From Pyrrhoderma lamaoense (lineage: Eukaryota > Basidiomycota > Agaricomycetes > Hymenochaetales > Hymenochaetaceae), in assembly GCA_002794735.1 (NCBI GenBank), contig NBAZ01000017.1:62001-126000 (forward strand): a stretch of DNA of 64,000 nucleotides, read 5' to 3'. The notes beneath the pieces are model-generated. The model was not told the DNA's origin, did no database searches, and was given only the letters and a program-made list of their open reading frames with translations. Made by a program: the position numbers and the translations under genes. Every line of letters starts with the position of its first letter. Position 1 is the stretch's first letter. This document shows positions 37,971-50,299 of the stretch, in pieces.

Positions 37971-40317
37971 GCATGTGGACGTTTGTGTGTATATGCGCGC
38001 CGAGGGTCTTTCCTATTTTTAGCTGATCAGAATTCGGAAAACTCGTGTGGCAGATGGCGGTCACTCAAGCTTCACTCATAATCTGTTTGTTTATATTGCG
38101 ATCGTACTGTTATAGGCCCGACTAAGACAAGAAACAAGGAAACAAGGAATGAATAAAATGCCCCGAGAACTAATAAACATCGCTCTTCCACACATCGAAA
38201 TAGTTAACCTGGATGAACTGCACAATGCCCGAATCCGTGCAATTCTCATGAATTTACTTTTGTGTTATCATCTGATGCGTCTCCGAAGATATCTCCACCA
38301 ATGTTAGTTTCTATCTGATCAGTCTAAAGCTCCTTTCTTAAAGATGTTAAAGCTAACGCATTCGAAATCAGTCTACTAGTTGTCAAGGTTAACAGTTATC
38401 GATAATGTCCATACACAAGAGATAAAAGAAATGGAACTAGCGCCTATATTGAGAGATTGCCCTTAACTTCTTGAGTATGTTATCTGCCTTGTTATCAGCT
38501 CATCCTTTCCCCTTGTTTCGCTATTTCTGGCTCTATCTTGGGCCTTCTTAGATACACACGAATTTTCTGGTGTTAAGATTGACTACTAATAAAGGAAGTA
38601 CCGAAGCAGGGACTGAATTCGTACACAATACTATTGCGAGCCAAAATTAAATAAATTGACAATGGATATTACACCATAAAGAAAGATAAATGGATAAGCT
38701 GTGTAGTATAGAGGAAATTTTGTAGAAGAGTATTGAAATATTTCAATTGACGAACTTCTTTACTCTCCCTCTCGTAAGACTAGACTTTCCTACATGTTGC
38801 CGTTCTTACTGTTAGCACATTATAAAAAGAAAATCAAATATACGCCTGTACTGACCCACAGCAGAGGCATCCTGTAATACAATCGACTATTCCAGTAATA
38901 CATGCCGTTATTGCTATTTTATATGGATGAAGATTAATTAAGCAGGTATTGGATAATTCAAAAAGTAGACAACAAACCGGAAATAATCCATTCAAAACAG
39001 CCAGCTACGCAGCCGACGATATCCATAACTAGATCCCCAATGCATGTGAATATACCTGAATGTTAAAAGGAGAAATTTAAGTGTATCATTGTTTCGTTAT
39101 TGTTGTTGATTATACCTGTAATACATGACACAATTATTCTGGTAAATTCATTAGAGTCCGTTTAAGCTTCTCACTACTCTTACTAACCCCATCTTTAGCC
39201 AAATATCTTCTGGACGTTGATATCGTATAGCTGTGTACTGCAATCGTGCATTAAGGTACTAACTGGAGTATAAATGAGTATATCAAATGTATGCGCTTCT
39301 TATGATGTCATAAAACCACTTTATAGATTATGTCACTTTACGTAATACACTTGTGTTAGATAATTTATTGACATTCTATGAATATTCTTCTTTATCGAGC
39401 AATTACTAGTTTTGGCGTTTCAGAGTCCATTACTGATCCGTTCTTTCCAATTCCTTAGTGATAGAAAGCTTCTCAAGTACGCTAGCATTTTTCTCATCTA
39501 GAACCGTGGTAAACTCCTCATTTTTACAAATTGAGGTATTTAACGGGTATGTTTCCAACCCATACACTTAATCAAGCTTCGCTACTCATTACTAACAAAT
39601 AGTGTTTAATCAGAATAAATATGATATACTACTAACCTGAGACCGAGCACGGAAAGGGAAGGCATCAACATACAAGTTAAAAAGATTGAATCCGCGTCTA
39701 CCTATAAGCTCCGGATGCTAGATTATGCCAATGGGAATCTGAGACAACCTGTTGGATCATAGTATCACTCTTACCTTGGTCTAACTTCAGCAAAATGGGT
39801 ACATTGTAATCTCTTTAAGGCCACATCGCACCAAAATCACATAGAGTATATACTACATGAATGTAAACTATCAGGATAGCATCACTCGACATGTTCTTCG
39901 CAAACAAATGTACCAGGGTCGTGAAGTGACAGAAGTTCATCGTCTGTAGAGACAGTTATCCGAGACTCGGTGTCTAGATATCATCTATTCCGAAGACAGC
40001 AGACACTCTGAGACAGTTTCCTTTACCATCCGTTACCTCTTTCCCTCAATGCAGCCAACCACTGCCACCTCAACCGAAGCATCCGAAGCAGCTCCGCTCC
40101 ACTCGGTTAATGCAAGACAGATCCCAAGTCGTCTATCCGATACCTTATACTAATGATAGGAGCATCATAACGATTACTTTACGAGTCTCGGGATGATTTT
40201 CAGTCCCTCGTATAAAGTACATATTCAAAGGAAAGAAATCTCTCCGTCTTGACTTTACCCCCGACCCCCTTCTTCTTTCTCCCAAAGTTTAGGTGGTATA
40301 GGAGTTGGCTCTTCAAG
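37971..40317. other. Intergenic
   Basis: 2.3 kb AT-rich stretch with no supported gene, RNA or repeat. Confidence 0.5.
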
Positions 40318-41435
40318 ATGAAGTTCCTACAATGCCAACTTATTCCTGCAGCTCTAGTAGTATGCTCCATTGCACCAAACTTAGTATTTGGTAGGGTCGC
40401 TGGTAAACGTGACGGCTTCGGGCTGTTTGCACGTCAAGATGCTGTTTCCTCGTGTACAGCTACAGCAACGATATTTACTACCGATATGTTCACTGAGACT
40501 TCGTATCTTACCGTAATAGGATCATGTACTAGTGAGCCTTCGAATTGATTTCTATTTCTCCTTGATTGCTAATGTAAAGTTCAGGCACTTCAACCTCATC
40601 AACTTCTACGGATTCTTCCACGGATTCTTCTACAAGCACTACTGACTCTGTTACCAGCACAACTACAGACTCAAGCACCTCGAGTTCGGATACCTCTACG
40701 TCGAGCTCGTCGTCGACGTCGGATACGTCCATTATTGACTCCACGTCTATTGTTATCACATCAACAACACCGTCTATCACGTCCATATCCACAGATTTAA
40801 GCACATCTTCCACACCTAGCACGACTTCAAGTTCGACTTCCACGTCGACCTCGTCAACTACTGACTCTTCTTCAACCTCCACATCAGTTACAACGAGCTC
40901 ATCTACGTCCACTACGACTTCTAGCTCACCTAGTACGACAAGCACATCGACATCTACAAGCTCTTCTCCTTCATCTACGAGCACAAGCGTCACGACCACT
41001 TCCACGACTTCAACGAGTCCGTCCACTTCTTCAACACCGTCAACCAGTGTCACCACGACACCTTCAACAGATGTTGGATCAACAGTCACGACCTCGGCTT
41101 CAGGATCCCTCGTCACATCTACTACCACCGCAGCACCCACTACTACAACAGTCACTGCTGGTGGTGGTAGCGGCGGTGTCGCAACTTCAACATCAACCTC
41201 AGTTGTCACTACTACATCGACATCTATCGTAACTCAAACCTCCACGACATTTGTAACTGCAACAACCCAAGTTACGCAGACATCGACGACTACCGAGACG
41301 TCAACTGCATTCACAACAGCAACTGTTGACGAAACTCAGACTGTTGTCTCAACTAATTTAGTAGTTTCAACAAACACCGTTTTGACGACCGCCACTCAGA
41401 CAGCGACTGATGTTGTAACTGAGACTTCTTCTTAA
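40318..41435 (+). CDS. Secreted Ser/Thr-rich mucin-like protein
   Basis: Exons 40318-40531 and 40585-41435, 354 aa. Signal peptide (MKFLQCQLIPAALVVCSIAP, cleavage near VFG), then a dibasic KR at residues ~31-32 that fits Kex2-type processing. Then comes a short Cys-containing region (SSCTATATIF...VIGSCT), followed by about 270 residues dominated by Ser and Thr with scattered Val/Pro and one Gly-rich patch (TAGGGSGGVA). Heavy O-mannosylation is expected from composition. The C-terminus (VVTETSS) lacks a hydrophobic GPI-type tail, so it may be shed into the wall or medium. No enzymatic domain is seen. Possible roles (wall component, surface masking) are inference only. Confidence 0.75.
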
Positions 41436-42649
41436 CACTCTTACGTTCAAGAATAGACATCGGAGTTTTTCAAAATTGCCTCTGTATGTTATCGTTTCTT
41501 AATATTATTAGTACTTCTCTGTTGACACTGTCGTCTGTCTCAGCCTGATTTAAATTGTTTTTACGGCCATTATGATTTAAGAGCACAATCTTTTCAATAA
41601 CATGTTCTTTTTAACTTTCTTACCTGTTCAGATCTTATCCTTTCTTATTATTACACGAACATTTCCTTTTTCTTTATTCAATTTCCCTTACTTTATATGC
41701 CATTCACTTCTTTTGACCTTGTCACTTGAATTTCTTTGGAAAACGTTAAGTAATTAGAAAGAGAAGATTCGCCAAACCGATCTTTTCTTCGTTTCCATTA
41801 TGTTCGAATCAATTATGCTAAGAAGAAATAACTGCACCAATTCAAAGCGAGTAGGATTAGTTCAAATTATTCAATCAGTATTTATCAACACGCTTTAGAA
41901 GATCCTTCCACCTTCGGAAATAAATAAAATTCCCGATCTGGCACATCATGTTTCAACCCCCTATACTTTCACCTTTTTTTCCAACCTTTCTAACACCACC
42001 TATATCAATCGCGTCCTCCGAGAATCTAGAGATTGTTTAGGACTCTAGAATCATAGTCAGACTACTCGAATGCCGGGTATCAGGAATGCCGAAAAGTTAG
42101 GCGAGAGTATACTAGTCGTTTTCATTAATTTTAGCAGGATTTTATATTGAACACTGAGATTGTCTTGAAGTTTCGAAAGGAAACCGAACGACTCTAAAAT
42201 ATAGACTACATTCAATCCATCTTCAGATTCGGCTGCTGCACATACTTTACTACGTTCTAGTGGTAAGGGATAAATTCGGTTCGCTTCTCACAGATGAAGC
42301 TGATCTATAAACGGTTCTAAAGCCTTTCTTACTCTTCCAGTTTATTCACACCCAAATCGTAACCTAGATCTTATCCATTACTCCAAAAGTATTATCAAGG
42401 TGAGAAGAACGATATCATCATACTCAAACGAAGATAAAAAAGAATTCATTTCGTTGCTGCTAAAAAGTAATAAACGAGAAGTGAAAATAAACCATGATGA
42501 TATCTGTTCAAAAAAGCTATAATGTTTCAGGTATCGTATAGACGTAAAACAGGTGAAGGTAACGTGAGATAACAGGAAGACCATGACAGAAGAGACCTAA
42601 TATTTTGTGGGAGGGAGATAAATGAGGAACGAGACAATAGGGTATGCAT
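41436..42649. other. Intergenic, convergent 3' ends
   Basis: 1.2 kb between the convergent mucin-like and beta-tubulin genes. T-rich 3' UTR-type sequence follows the mucin stop. No gene seen. Confidence 0.5.
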
Positions 42650-44550
42650 TTACTGGTCATCTTCGACAGCCAGTTCCTCCTCGTACTCTCCCTCTTCCTC
42701 AACGCTGTGAAAAGGAAAAGATTCAGCAGCAGGAACTCATGAATAAATCTTAACTTACGTCGCATCCTGGTATTGCTGATATTCTGCAACAAGATCTTGC
42801 ATGTTGGACTCCGCCTCAGTGAACTGATAACGAGTAATTTAGTTTCATTCAGTTGTATGTCTGGGTCGACGTACCTCCATCTCATCCATACCCTCCTGAG
42901 TGTACCAATGCAAGAAGGCCTTACGCTTGAACATGGCAGTGAACTGGTCACTGACACGCTTAAAGAGTTCTTGAATGGCAGTTGAGTTGCCAAGGAAGGT
43001 GACAGCCATTTTGGTTCCCCGTGGAGCAATGTCACACTGAGCCGTAAGTACGTTGTTTGGAATCCATTCAACGAAGTAAGCGGAGTTCTTGTTCTGGACA
43101 TTTTGCATTTGCTCTTCAACTTCCTTCATTGACACCTTACCACGGAAAACGGCGGCGACCTAGATAATTATGTGATAAGATGAGAAAATTCTATAAAGCT
43201 AGAATACATTCTTACTGTAAGATAGCGACCGTTTCGAGGATCGGAAGCAGCCATCATGTTCTTAGCATCGAACATCTGTTGGGTCAATTCAGGCACAGTG
43301 ACTGCACGGTACTGTTGACTTCCACGAGCAGTCAGAGGTGCAAATCCAACCATGAAGAAGTGCAAACGAGGGAATGGAACTACATGTCAAAGTAAAATCA
43401 GGAATTGTTCACAAGATTGGAGATGATTATTATATACCCAAGTTGACAGCCAATTTCCTCATGTCTGAATTGAGTTGACCAGGGAACTAGATTACAATTG
43501 AGTTTATAAGAGCTTATTAACAAAAGATTGAATTTACTTACACGAAGAGAAGTAGTGACACCACTCATAACTATTGATACAAGGTGGTTGAGATCACCGT
43601 ACGTGGGGGTGGTGAGCTTCAATGTACGGAAGCAGATCTCATACAACGCTTCATTGTCAATACAGAACGTCTCATCAGAATTCTCGACAAGTTGGTGCAC
43701 GGAAAGAGTTGCATTGTATGGCTAAACAAGTATTAGTTATCAGAATACCACATTATTCCATTTTAAAGTATATGACCAACCTCAACAACGGTGTCGGATA
43801 CCTTTGGTGATGGTACGACGGAGTATGTACACATCATCCGATCTGGGTATTCCTCGCGAATTTTTGAAATCAAGAGCGTACCCATACCGGCACCGGTACC
43901 ACCACCGAGTGAATGAGTGATTTGAAAACCTTTTTTACATTATGCGTCGGATGCGATTAGTACGTAGCGAAGCGAAATTACGTACCTTGAAGAGCATCGG
44001 TACCCTCAGCCTCTTTTCTTACAACATCCAGCACAGAATCAACGAGCTCAGCACCCTCAGTATAATCTGGGGATGATAATAAGTCACTATATGCTATCAT
44101 CCCAAGCACCTACTTACGTCCTTTTGCCCAGTTGTTTCCCGCACCGCTCTGGCCGAAGACGAAGTTGTCTGGGCGGAACAACGTGCCAAGGGGACCACTG
44201 CGCACGGAGTCCATGGTGCCAGGCTCCAAGTCCACAAGGACAGCGCGTGGCACGTACTTGTTCGCACCAGTCTCATTGTAGTATACAGAAATCCTCTCCA
44301 ACTGAAGATCGTTATTGCCCTCATAAAGACCATCACGGTTTATGCCATGTTCATCGGACACAACCTCCCAGAATTTAGCACCTATAACCAGTAGAGAATT
44401 AAGTATTATGTCCGACATAAACGTGACTAAACATACCAATCTGGTTACCGCACTATCGATAGAGAAAATAAATTGTCAGTACTCCAAATTAAAAGAAAGA
44501 CGCGCGAAAACACGAACTTGACCGGTCTGGATGTGGACGATTTCACGCAT
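42650..44550 (-). CDS. tub2: Beta-tubulin
   Basis: Microtubule subunit. Eleven exons: 44550-44518, 44452-44437, 44381-44118, 44066-43986, 43929-43781, 43721-43542, 43486-43438, 43379-43216, 43159-42875, 42823-42759, 42704-42650. They join in frame to 446 aa, the normal length. The protein starts [11 protein letters not shown], carries the GTP-binding [10 protein letters not shown] loop and ends in the acidic tail [16 protein letters not shown]. Residues 198 and 200 are Glu and Phe ([10 protein letters not shown]), the benzimidazole-sensitive state in fungi. Exon 2 is only 16 nt. The frame is clean in all eleven exons, which shows that the sequence is not uniformly error-prone. Confidence 0.97.
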
Positions 44551-44983
44551 GCTGGAAAAAGAGACGTGTTAGTAAATAAATCACGTATAATCTGCAAAAC
44601 AAACGCGGTCGAAAACTAAGTGCTTTGTATGCCAGCAAGAATGGTTCGACTTTACAAAAGCGCGTTTTACAGACGCAAATGAAGCCAAGCCAGAGGAGAC
44701 GACGCGTCCATGTAGTAGTACTCACCTGGAGAAGAAAAATGAGTAGTCGTAAAGAGGTTAATGGGAGTGCCGTGAACGGTGGAGGAGGTGGAAGAGATGG
44801 GTACGGGGCAACACGCTTTTTACTCCTGGTATCGCTTGATAGACCATTTCCAGATTTAGTATACTGGTGGCGCAACATTCCCGCGCTCGCTTATTCAATT
44901 TAGAAAGCTTGCTTAACTCTCTTATTGACTATATCATATTTGATTTACATGCACATACACAGCCAAGATGATAGAAATGGGAT

Positions 44984-45619
44984 TTATATGTACAAGTAAT
45001 TTCCATCTGGCCAGCTTTCGGCCGCACCGATAGTGGCTTTTTCCAACACCGACTTTTTTGCTTCCCCTGGAGCTCCCTCGGAGTATGCGATCGGAATTTT
45101 ATCAACTATATCCCTTGAGTTACAACTAGACAGAGATAAATAAGTAACTGAGCTTACGCAGTATATTACATCTCCAAACCGGCTTATAGTGAGCCTCAGT
45201 ACATGTCACATGAAAAGAAACCCTCTGTTCGAGATTGTTATCTTTGATGTAGTCTAAGAATATTGGGAGGTAGTTGCGACTTGTAAGAAGTATAGAGTCT
45301 CCCCTTTTCTCTATAGAATTATCTGTTATATAGGCTTAGTATGGATCATGGAAAGGACCGACCCATTTCCTCTATAGTCATACGTGCTGCCTCATCCTCT
45401 GCAGCCTTCTTCTTCGTTGAAGACGCCCTTCCAAACTGGTCATCGTTGACTATAAATGGATCTCTAGTTAGCACTGGGGAGAGGAGCTCTACCTAGGTCA
45501 TGTACCATAGCATATGCATGCCCACTCAGGAGCCATCACATGGCGACTAACGTTCTCCGTTGAGAAACGGATACTCCTCTTTGCCATTATACAGGCGTTG
45601 ATAAGAGCAGTCTTGGGAC
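44984..45619 (-). pseudogene. dsRBD-pair remnant of a third kinase-dsRBD gene
   Basis: Four exons, 45619-45506, 45449-45363, 45310-45158 and 45105-44984, all joined in phase 1 and ending at a TAA. They encode two dsRNA-binding domains: first PKTALINACIM...PEWACICY|VNDDQFGRASSTKKKAAEDE, second NYLPIFLDYIKDNNLEQRV...SEGAPGEAKKSVLEKA. Exon lengths 114/87/153/122 match exons 8-11 of the complete gene at 47136 (114/87/153/113) and of that at 55821 (114/93/150/98). The second domain resembles the 55821 copy (YLPVFRNFKDKLNGRV). No intact kinase exons are found upstream in 45620-47135, so I read it as the surviving 3' half of a decayed copy. The dsRBDs themselves are still in frame, so a shortened dsRBD-only product is possible if an upstream start exists. 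Confidence 0.7.
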
Positions 45620-47135
45620 CTACAGCTAGTTAGTTTATGGTATCCGAATGTTTTGATAGCATGTCTACCTACAGCTTTTTGGATGCCACTTTAGCTCTAC
45701 GGAGGGGGACGAGAGATTGGAAGGTTCTCAAACTTGAAAGTGATCATGGAAGATGGTGTACTGTCCATGGTTTGAACACATATTCGATCACGTCTTTATG
45801 TATACCCCCACCCTTCTGTAAGTGTACGTCTGGATAAGTGTTTCTTTTTATAATATATGCGGTATCAAAGATCTGGGGTATAGATTCGGATGTGGTTAGC
45901 GAAATCATACTGGATGTAAGATTCAATTTTCTAGCTTATCTTATAGCGGTTTCAATATGAATATTGTGATTGTAGGTATATTGAAAACTGGATTGTAGCC
46001 ATCCATTTCACGGATACCCTGTGACTTACACTGATTAGTCTGAATACTGCATTCAGTTGCATGTCTAGCGCGCAATACTACATACACTTAGCATCTCCGA
46101 TTCAGTACTAAGGTACACCGAACACTGCTACCCTACAACGCAGGTAATCGAGTTCTTGGCAAGGTCACCAAAGCTAGTATAATACTTTAATTAGAAATAA
46201 CTAGAGGTTTAGTTTCACTAGAGACACAGTATCTGCATTAGCCTTCCGATTGCAAGTGAGGACTTAGCATCTCATGTGTAGAAGCACGACAAGTAAACTA
46301 GTTTGCGACAGGTTTTATATATGTAGCCCCATAAGGATCGGAATTATCTTTGTGGTCCGATGTAGCCTTTGTATCGATCCTCCAAAAAAAGTTTTAAATA
46401 AACTACTATATCCGTTTCACTAAGATGGAATTGTGGAAAATATATTCCCAACGATTTCGGCTATGGAGCGAGTCCCTCGTAGTATCGTGATATAATTTGA
46501 AGATATTTTGTGGAGATGGAAATCTTTAAAAGACTAGCATAGTACTCTTAACTGTACATATGTGGTTAGCCTTCATATAATCAACTCCAAATTTTCGATT
46601 TTGTCTCAGATATCAATGCTTAAAACATGTGATTTGATATCACCGAATAAGGGCTGAGGGGCTAGCAATCCTAGATCAAGGGAGTGGAAGGAGGGTCATA
46701 AAGCTTAGTATCAAGCGGTGCAGCCGATTTCAAGAAGCAACTCGCTATCATGAACACAAGTAAGATGTAGTAGACGCTAGAGAAACAGCCTCAAATCACT
46801 GGTACAGTGCATCATAGTGACACGATATCGGATCAAGTAAATTACTCCACTCAGCCCTTCCATAGTAGAATTAGAGAAGCTGCTGTTTTACATGAGTTAG
46901 ATCCTCGGGATATAAAATCTTAGAACCCCCCCCCCCCCTTTCCACCAAAAAAAGACGATCTTCAAGTTTCTGAATATTCATTACTAAAATCATGATATTG
47001 CTACTCAGGGGAGGGGGCACATCAAGGCGCTAACTCGTTTTATTGTACATATTATACTATACATATCGAAATTACCAGTATCTCTATTGCATCCAGCACA
47101 GTTTTTTGAAACTACTCCGAGAACTATGACAGTTC
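45620..47135. other. Degenerate region between dsRBD remnant and intact kinase-dsRBD gene
   Basis: 1.5 kb with no intact gene. About 46760-46890 resembles 49595-49715 (shared short blocks GTAGACGC, AACAGCCTCA, AGAAGCTGC in order). About 47005-47030 (GAGGGGGCACATCAAGGC) resembles 49483-49505, just upstream of the intact gene's start. A minus-strand ATG near 46985 opens a short frame (IQKLEDRLFLVERGG) loosely similar to that gene's N-terminus (IQDLTDELIISRRG). A run of 13 C lies at 46926-46938. This fits leftover 5' pieces of duplicated kinase genes. Confidence 0.45.
46926..46938. repeat. Poly-C run (13 C)
   Basis: Uninterrupted C run inside the degenerate kinase-dsRBD flank. Confidence 0.85.
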
Positions 47136-49434
47136 TCAGTGAGCATTTTTGTAGTCAGCTATCCATCTTTTACTAATCTCCTGAGCCAGATTTCCATGCA
47201 GGACAGCCTTATTCGCTCCAGTACTCTGACAAATCTTTATACCGTCGACTACCGCCAAGTCAGTGCCTTCCATTCTCGAATATATTGCAATGGACACATA
47301 CAATATGCTTCCCCATACCAATCATTGTTAATTTTCGACCTTCTTGGCTCGCTGAACTTTATCCGACCCATCAAGCTACATTTTATAAGATATCCAGTTA
47401 ATAATTCAGAAAACGCTTCATATAGCCATGTAAAGCGATCAGGGGTATCTTTATCTGTTTAATAATGAGAAATACAAGTCTAACTAGGAGGAGAAAATAC
47501 TGAAACTCACATAGTTTTGCTACGGCTTCCCTTGCTGCATTTTCCATTGCCGCTTTTTTCTGCCTCGCTTTTCCCGTTGCATACTCTCTTCCATTCACTA
47601 AAAAAGAGCAACTTTAAGCCATAATACTAACACTATATCAGAAGGAAAGATACGTACTTGTACAAACCGCATGATGAATAAGATCATTACTGATCATTAT
47701 GGTTGCACTAGGGTTATAAGCAACATTGAGATCCGGAAAAACTGTTTTATCCGTCAACAATGGCAAGACTTCTGTTGGTAAAGGGTTATGTTTATTTAAC
47801 AGTCATTGCTGGGTGTTTTGCTTACTTTTGTTTGTAGAGTCCAATGCCGCGCGTATAGTGGGAGATGGAGGCGGGGTTATATGCTCCCAAGGTCTTTTGA
47901 GAGTATCTGTTTTTGTGGCACTACTTTCGCGATACGAGTATACTCTATGATTCACGTCTACCGGAACATATGGGGGGTCAAGAGTTGAATGAATGCTACT
48001 GGTATTCCGTCTGTCCCACATATTGTTAGGCTCCGAATAGATAGTATTGGTAAAAAGAGCTAAAAGATCGCTGAGCTACGAGGCAGTTATGGAAGGAGAA
48101 CTGGGCTTACGAAAATGATTTGACTCAGTATGGCGGGGGTTATAAGAGTTTCCGGAGGTGCTCTCAATTGATGGGTGGTACTTATCAACAGGACTATCAC
48201 CATGTGTCCCTCTTTCTTGCACCTTTTTCTCGCCATCGGGGTCTTGATTTATGACATAAGAGCAGAGTGAGCTATTTAAGACGATGAGTATTCCGTCAAT
48301 CAAAATCTACTGGTTAAGATTACCTGATCAGTGCTCTCAGACTCGTAATGGTTGGTCGACCTTTCGGGTTTCTAACCCAGCACGAATGACAAATGGTAGT
48401 AGCATATCCTCGGAATCGTTCAAATTCCGGTCTGATAAATGTTGTAGGAATCTCTGGTATAGTCCCTTGAGACATCATTATTATCACTTGAGCATTATTT
48501 CCCTCATAAAAATAAGGAATCTGCCCAGAGATGAGCTCCTAAAGATAAAAGGTCGAAAAGCTTCCCATCAAGACGATGAGGAATCATTTTTACCATTATG
48601 GTGCAACCAAAGCTCCAAATATCACCTTCCTTCGTGGGAGCATAATCACGACGTTCACCCGAGTTTTGGAGGCGTTCAGGTCCCTTCCAACGATGGACTC
48701 TATTAATTTCACGTGTACTAGCACTAAGTTCACACTCAGGTTGCTGTAATCTTGATATACCGAAGTCCGAGATGCAAAGACTCCCATCATCTGATATAAG
48801 CAGGTTGTCCTGCATAAACAAATCAGGTAGCGCAATATGACCCATGATGTGATCACTTACTGCCTTCAGATCGTTATGAATTACCCCTTTATCATGCAAG
48901 TACTCAAGTCCTTCAGCAAAGTCCTCAAACTAATATGCTTTGAATAAGCATATAATCGAAAACACGAGCTGCACTTACCAGAGACATGATATTCACATCA
49001 GCCATCCTTTTGTAAATATAGTCCTTTGCATTTCCGTTTTTGAGATATGTGGAAACGAGAGAAGGAAATCTATCTGTGGCTTTGCAGTAGATCACCCCAT
49101 GGAATTTGAGCACATTCTTATGATCCAATATAGCCCATGTGCTAATCTCGTTGATAAAATCCTAGACTTCAGGTGTCAGCTCTGCAAACCCAAAAACGAT
49201 CGATATAAACATGTGTACCTTCAGTATCTTATGATGTTCGTGGAAGTGGTCAGCATTTTTGAGATATTTCACTGCTACCGTGCCTTCTCTAGGAGTTTTA
49301 TATTCGTACTGAAATACATTTGCGAACCCCCCTTGACCAATCAACCCCCTTCTACTTATAATCAACTCATCGGTAAGGTCTTGAATCCCTTTCTTACGAA
49401 TAAGCTCGTTTATCGGTATTATTGAGTAAGACAT
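47136..49434 (-). CDS. Kinase-dsRBD-dsRBD fusion protein, copy A (kinase motifs largely intact)
   Basis: Eleven exons: 49434-49219, 49161-48979, 48929-48861, 48809-48594, 48538-48324, 48271-48111, 48059-47826, 47771-47658, 47597-47511, 47454-47302, 47248-47136. All junctions agree in phase; 586 aa. Residues ~25-300 form a TKL-like kinase: glycine loop LIGQGGFANVF, VAVK (Lys56), HNDLKADN (Asp153; Asn replaces the usual Arg), DFG (Asp171), WKGPERL, GDIWSFGCTIM. A Ser/Pro-rich linker spans ~300-435. Two dsRNA-binding domains follow: ~440-499 (HAVCTMNGREYATGKARQKK) and ~502-582 (YFDGIKICQSTGANKAVLHG). This resembles PKR with domain order reversed. It most likely binds dsRNA and phosphorylates an unknown target; substrate and trigger are inference. 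Alternative readings include a regulator of RNA silencing. Confidence 0.85.
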
Positions 49435-50299
49435 GATTCAATTGTTTTTTCTGAGTGGGAGGAATATTCTGAGTTGTGGTGGGTGAGGGGGACATCAAGG
49501 CCCGGAGCTCTTTTAATATATCACTATCACACACTGCCTAGATAACCAATCTACTATCACTAGTATTAGCTCATGGATTTTGAAAAAAATGAAGTAAGGT
49601 AGACGCCCAGAGTAACAGCCTCACTCACAGCTCACGGCGCCTCTTGGTGACTCGATGTCAAGTTATCAGTTCCCACATTATTTTAGCCATAATAGAAGCA
49701 CAGAAGCTGCCTAACGCATATATATATATATATCTATACACGAGTTAAATGCCAGGAGTCCAAGCTACCTCTGCCGTAATTATTCGAATTCCTGGATCAT
49801 GGGCACTAGAAGAGCGGCATATTGAGTTCCTGGTATGCTTCAGGACTTCTTATTACCCGCGCCCAAATATATGGTGGAAAACTCAAAAGGGCATCCCTTT
49901 GTCCTTGGACTCGGATAGACATGAAAACTCATGTATTGTGTGATAATTTCCCACGATGATACAAATAGTGCTCAATAACAGCCACCATTGAGTTTCCTAT
50001 AGAATAAACAATGAAACACATTATACATGAAGTGGACTCAAGAAGCACCACAGAGAAGAGATAACCTAATTATATACCTTAAAAGTTAAGAGAGCGACAT
50101 ATGTGATACACTGGACTCTACTATGTCATGTGAACTGTACAAGTGATTCCGTGTACCCAGCCCTGGTTGCAGTCCCGACTGTCAGCCATACTCCGTACAA
50201 AATTGTACTTGTAGTCGTCCATTTTACCCTAGCTCAGAGCCATCATATCGTATTACCCCACCTGACTGTGATAAACGAACTGTTGAAACAGCCAAAAAG
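49435..50299. other. Shared upstream region of divergent kinase-dsRBD and lyase genes
   Basis: 865 bp with an (AT)n tract at about 49718-49733 and blocks shared with 46760-47030. A small plus-strand frame at 49749 (MPGVQATSAVIIRIPG) begins like the 55821 gene (MPGV...) but shows no kinase text. I do not call it a gene. Confidence 0.5.
49718..49733. repeat. AT microsatellite
   Basis: (AT)n tract in the divergent upstream region of the kinase-dsRBD copy A and lyase genes. Confidence 0.75.

Noticed and set aside
40529..41209. 226-codon minus-strand open frame rich in Val/Glu/Asp
   Set aside because: It lies exactly antisense to the Ser/Thr repeat of the secreted mucin-like protein. Repetitive ACN/TCN codons read as GTN/GAN on the other strand, which keeps that frame open without meaning.
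49749..49943. Plus-strand frame beginning MPGV like kinase-dsRBD copy B
   Set aside because: Only the first four residues agree; there is no kinase motif and no downstream exons. At most it is a tiny relic.
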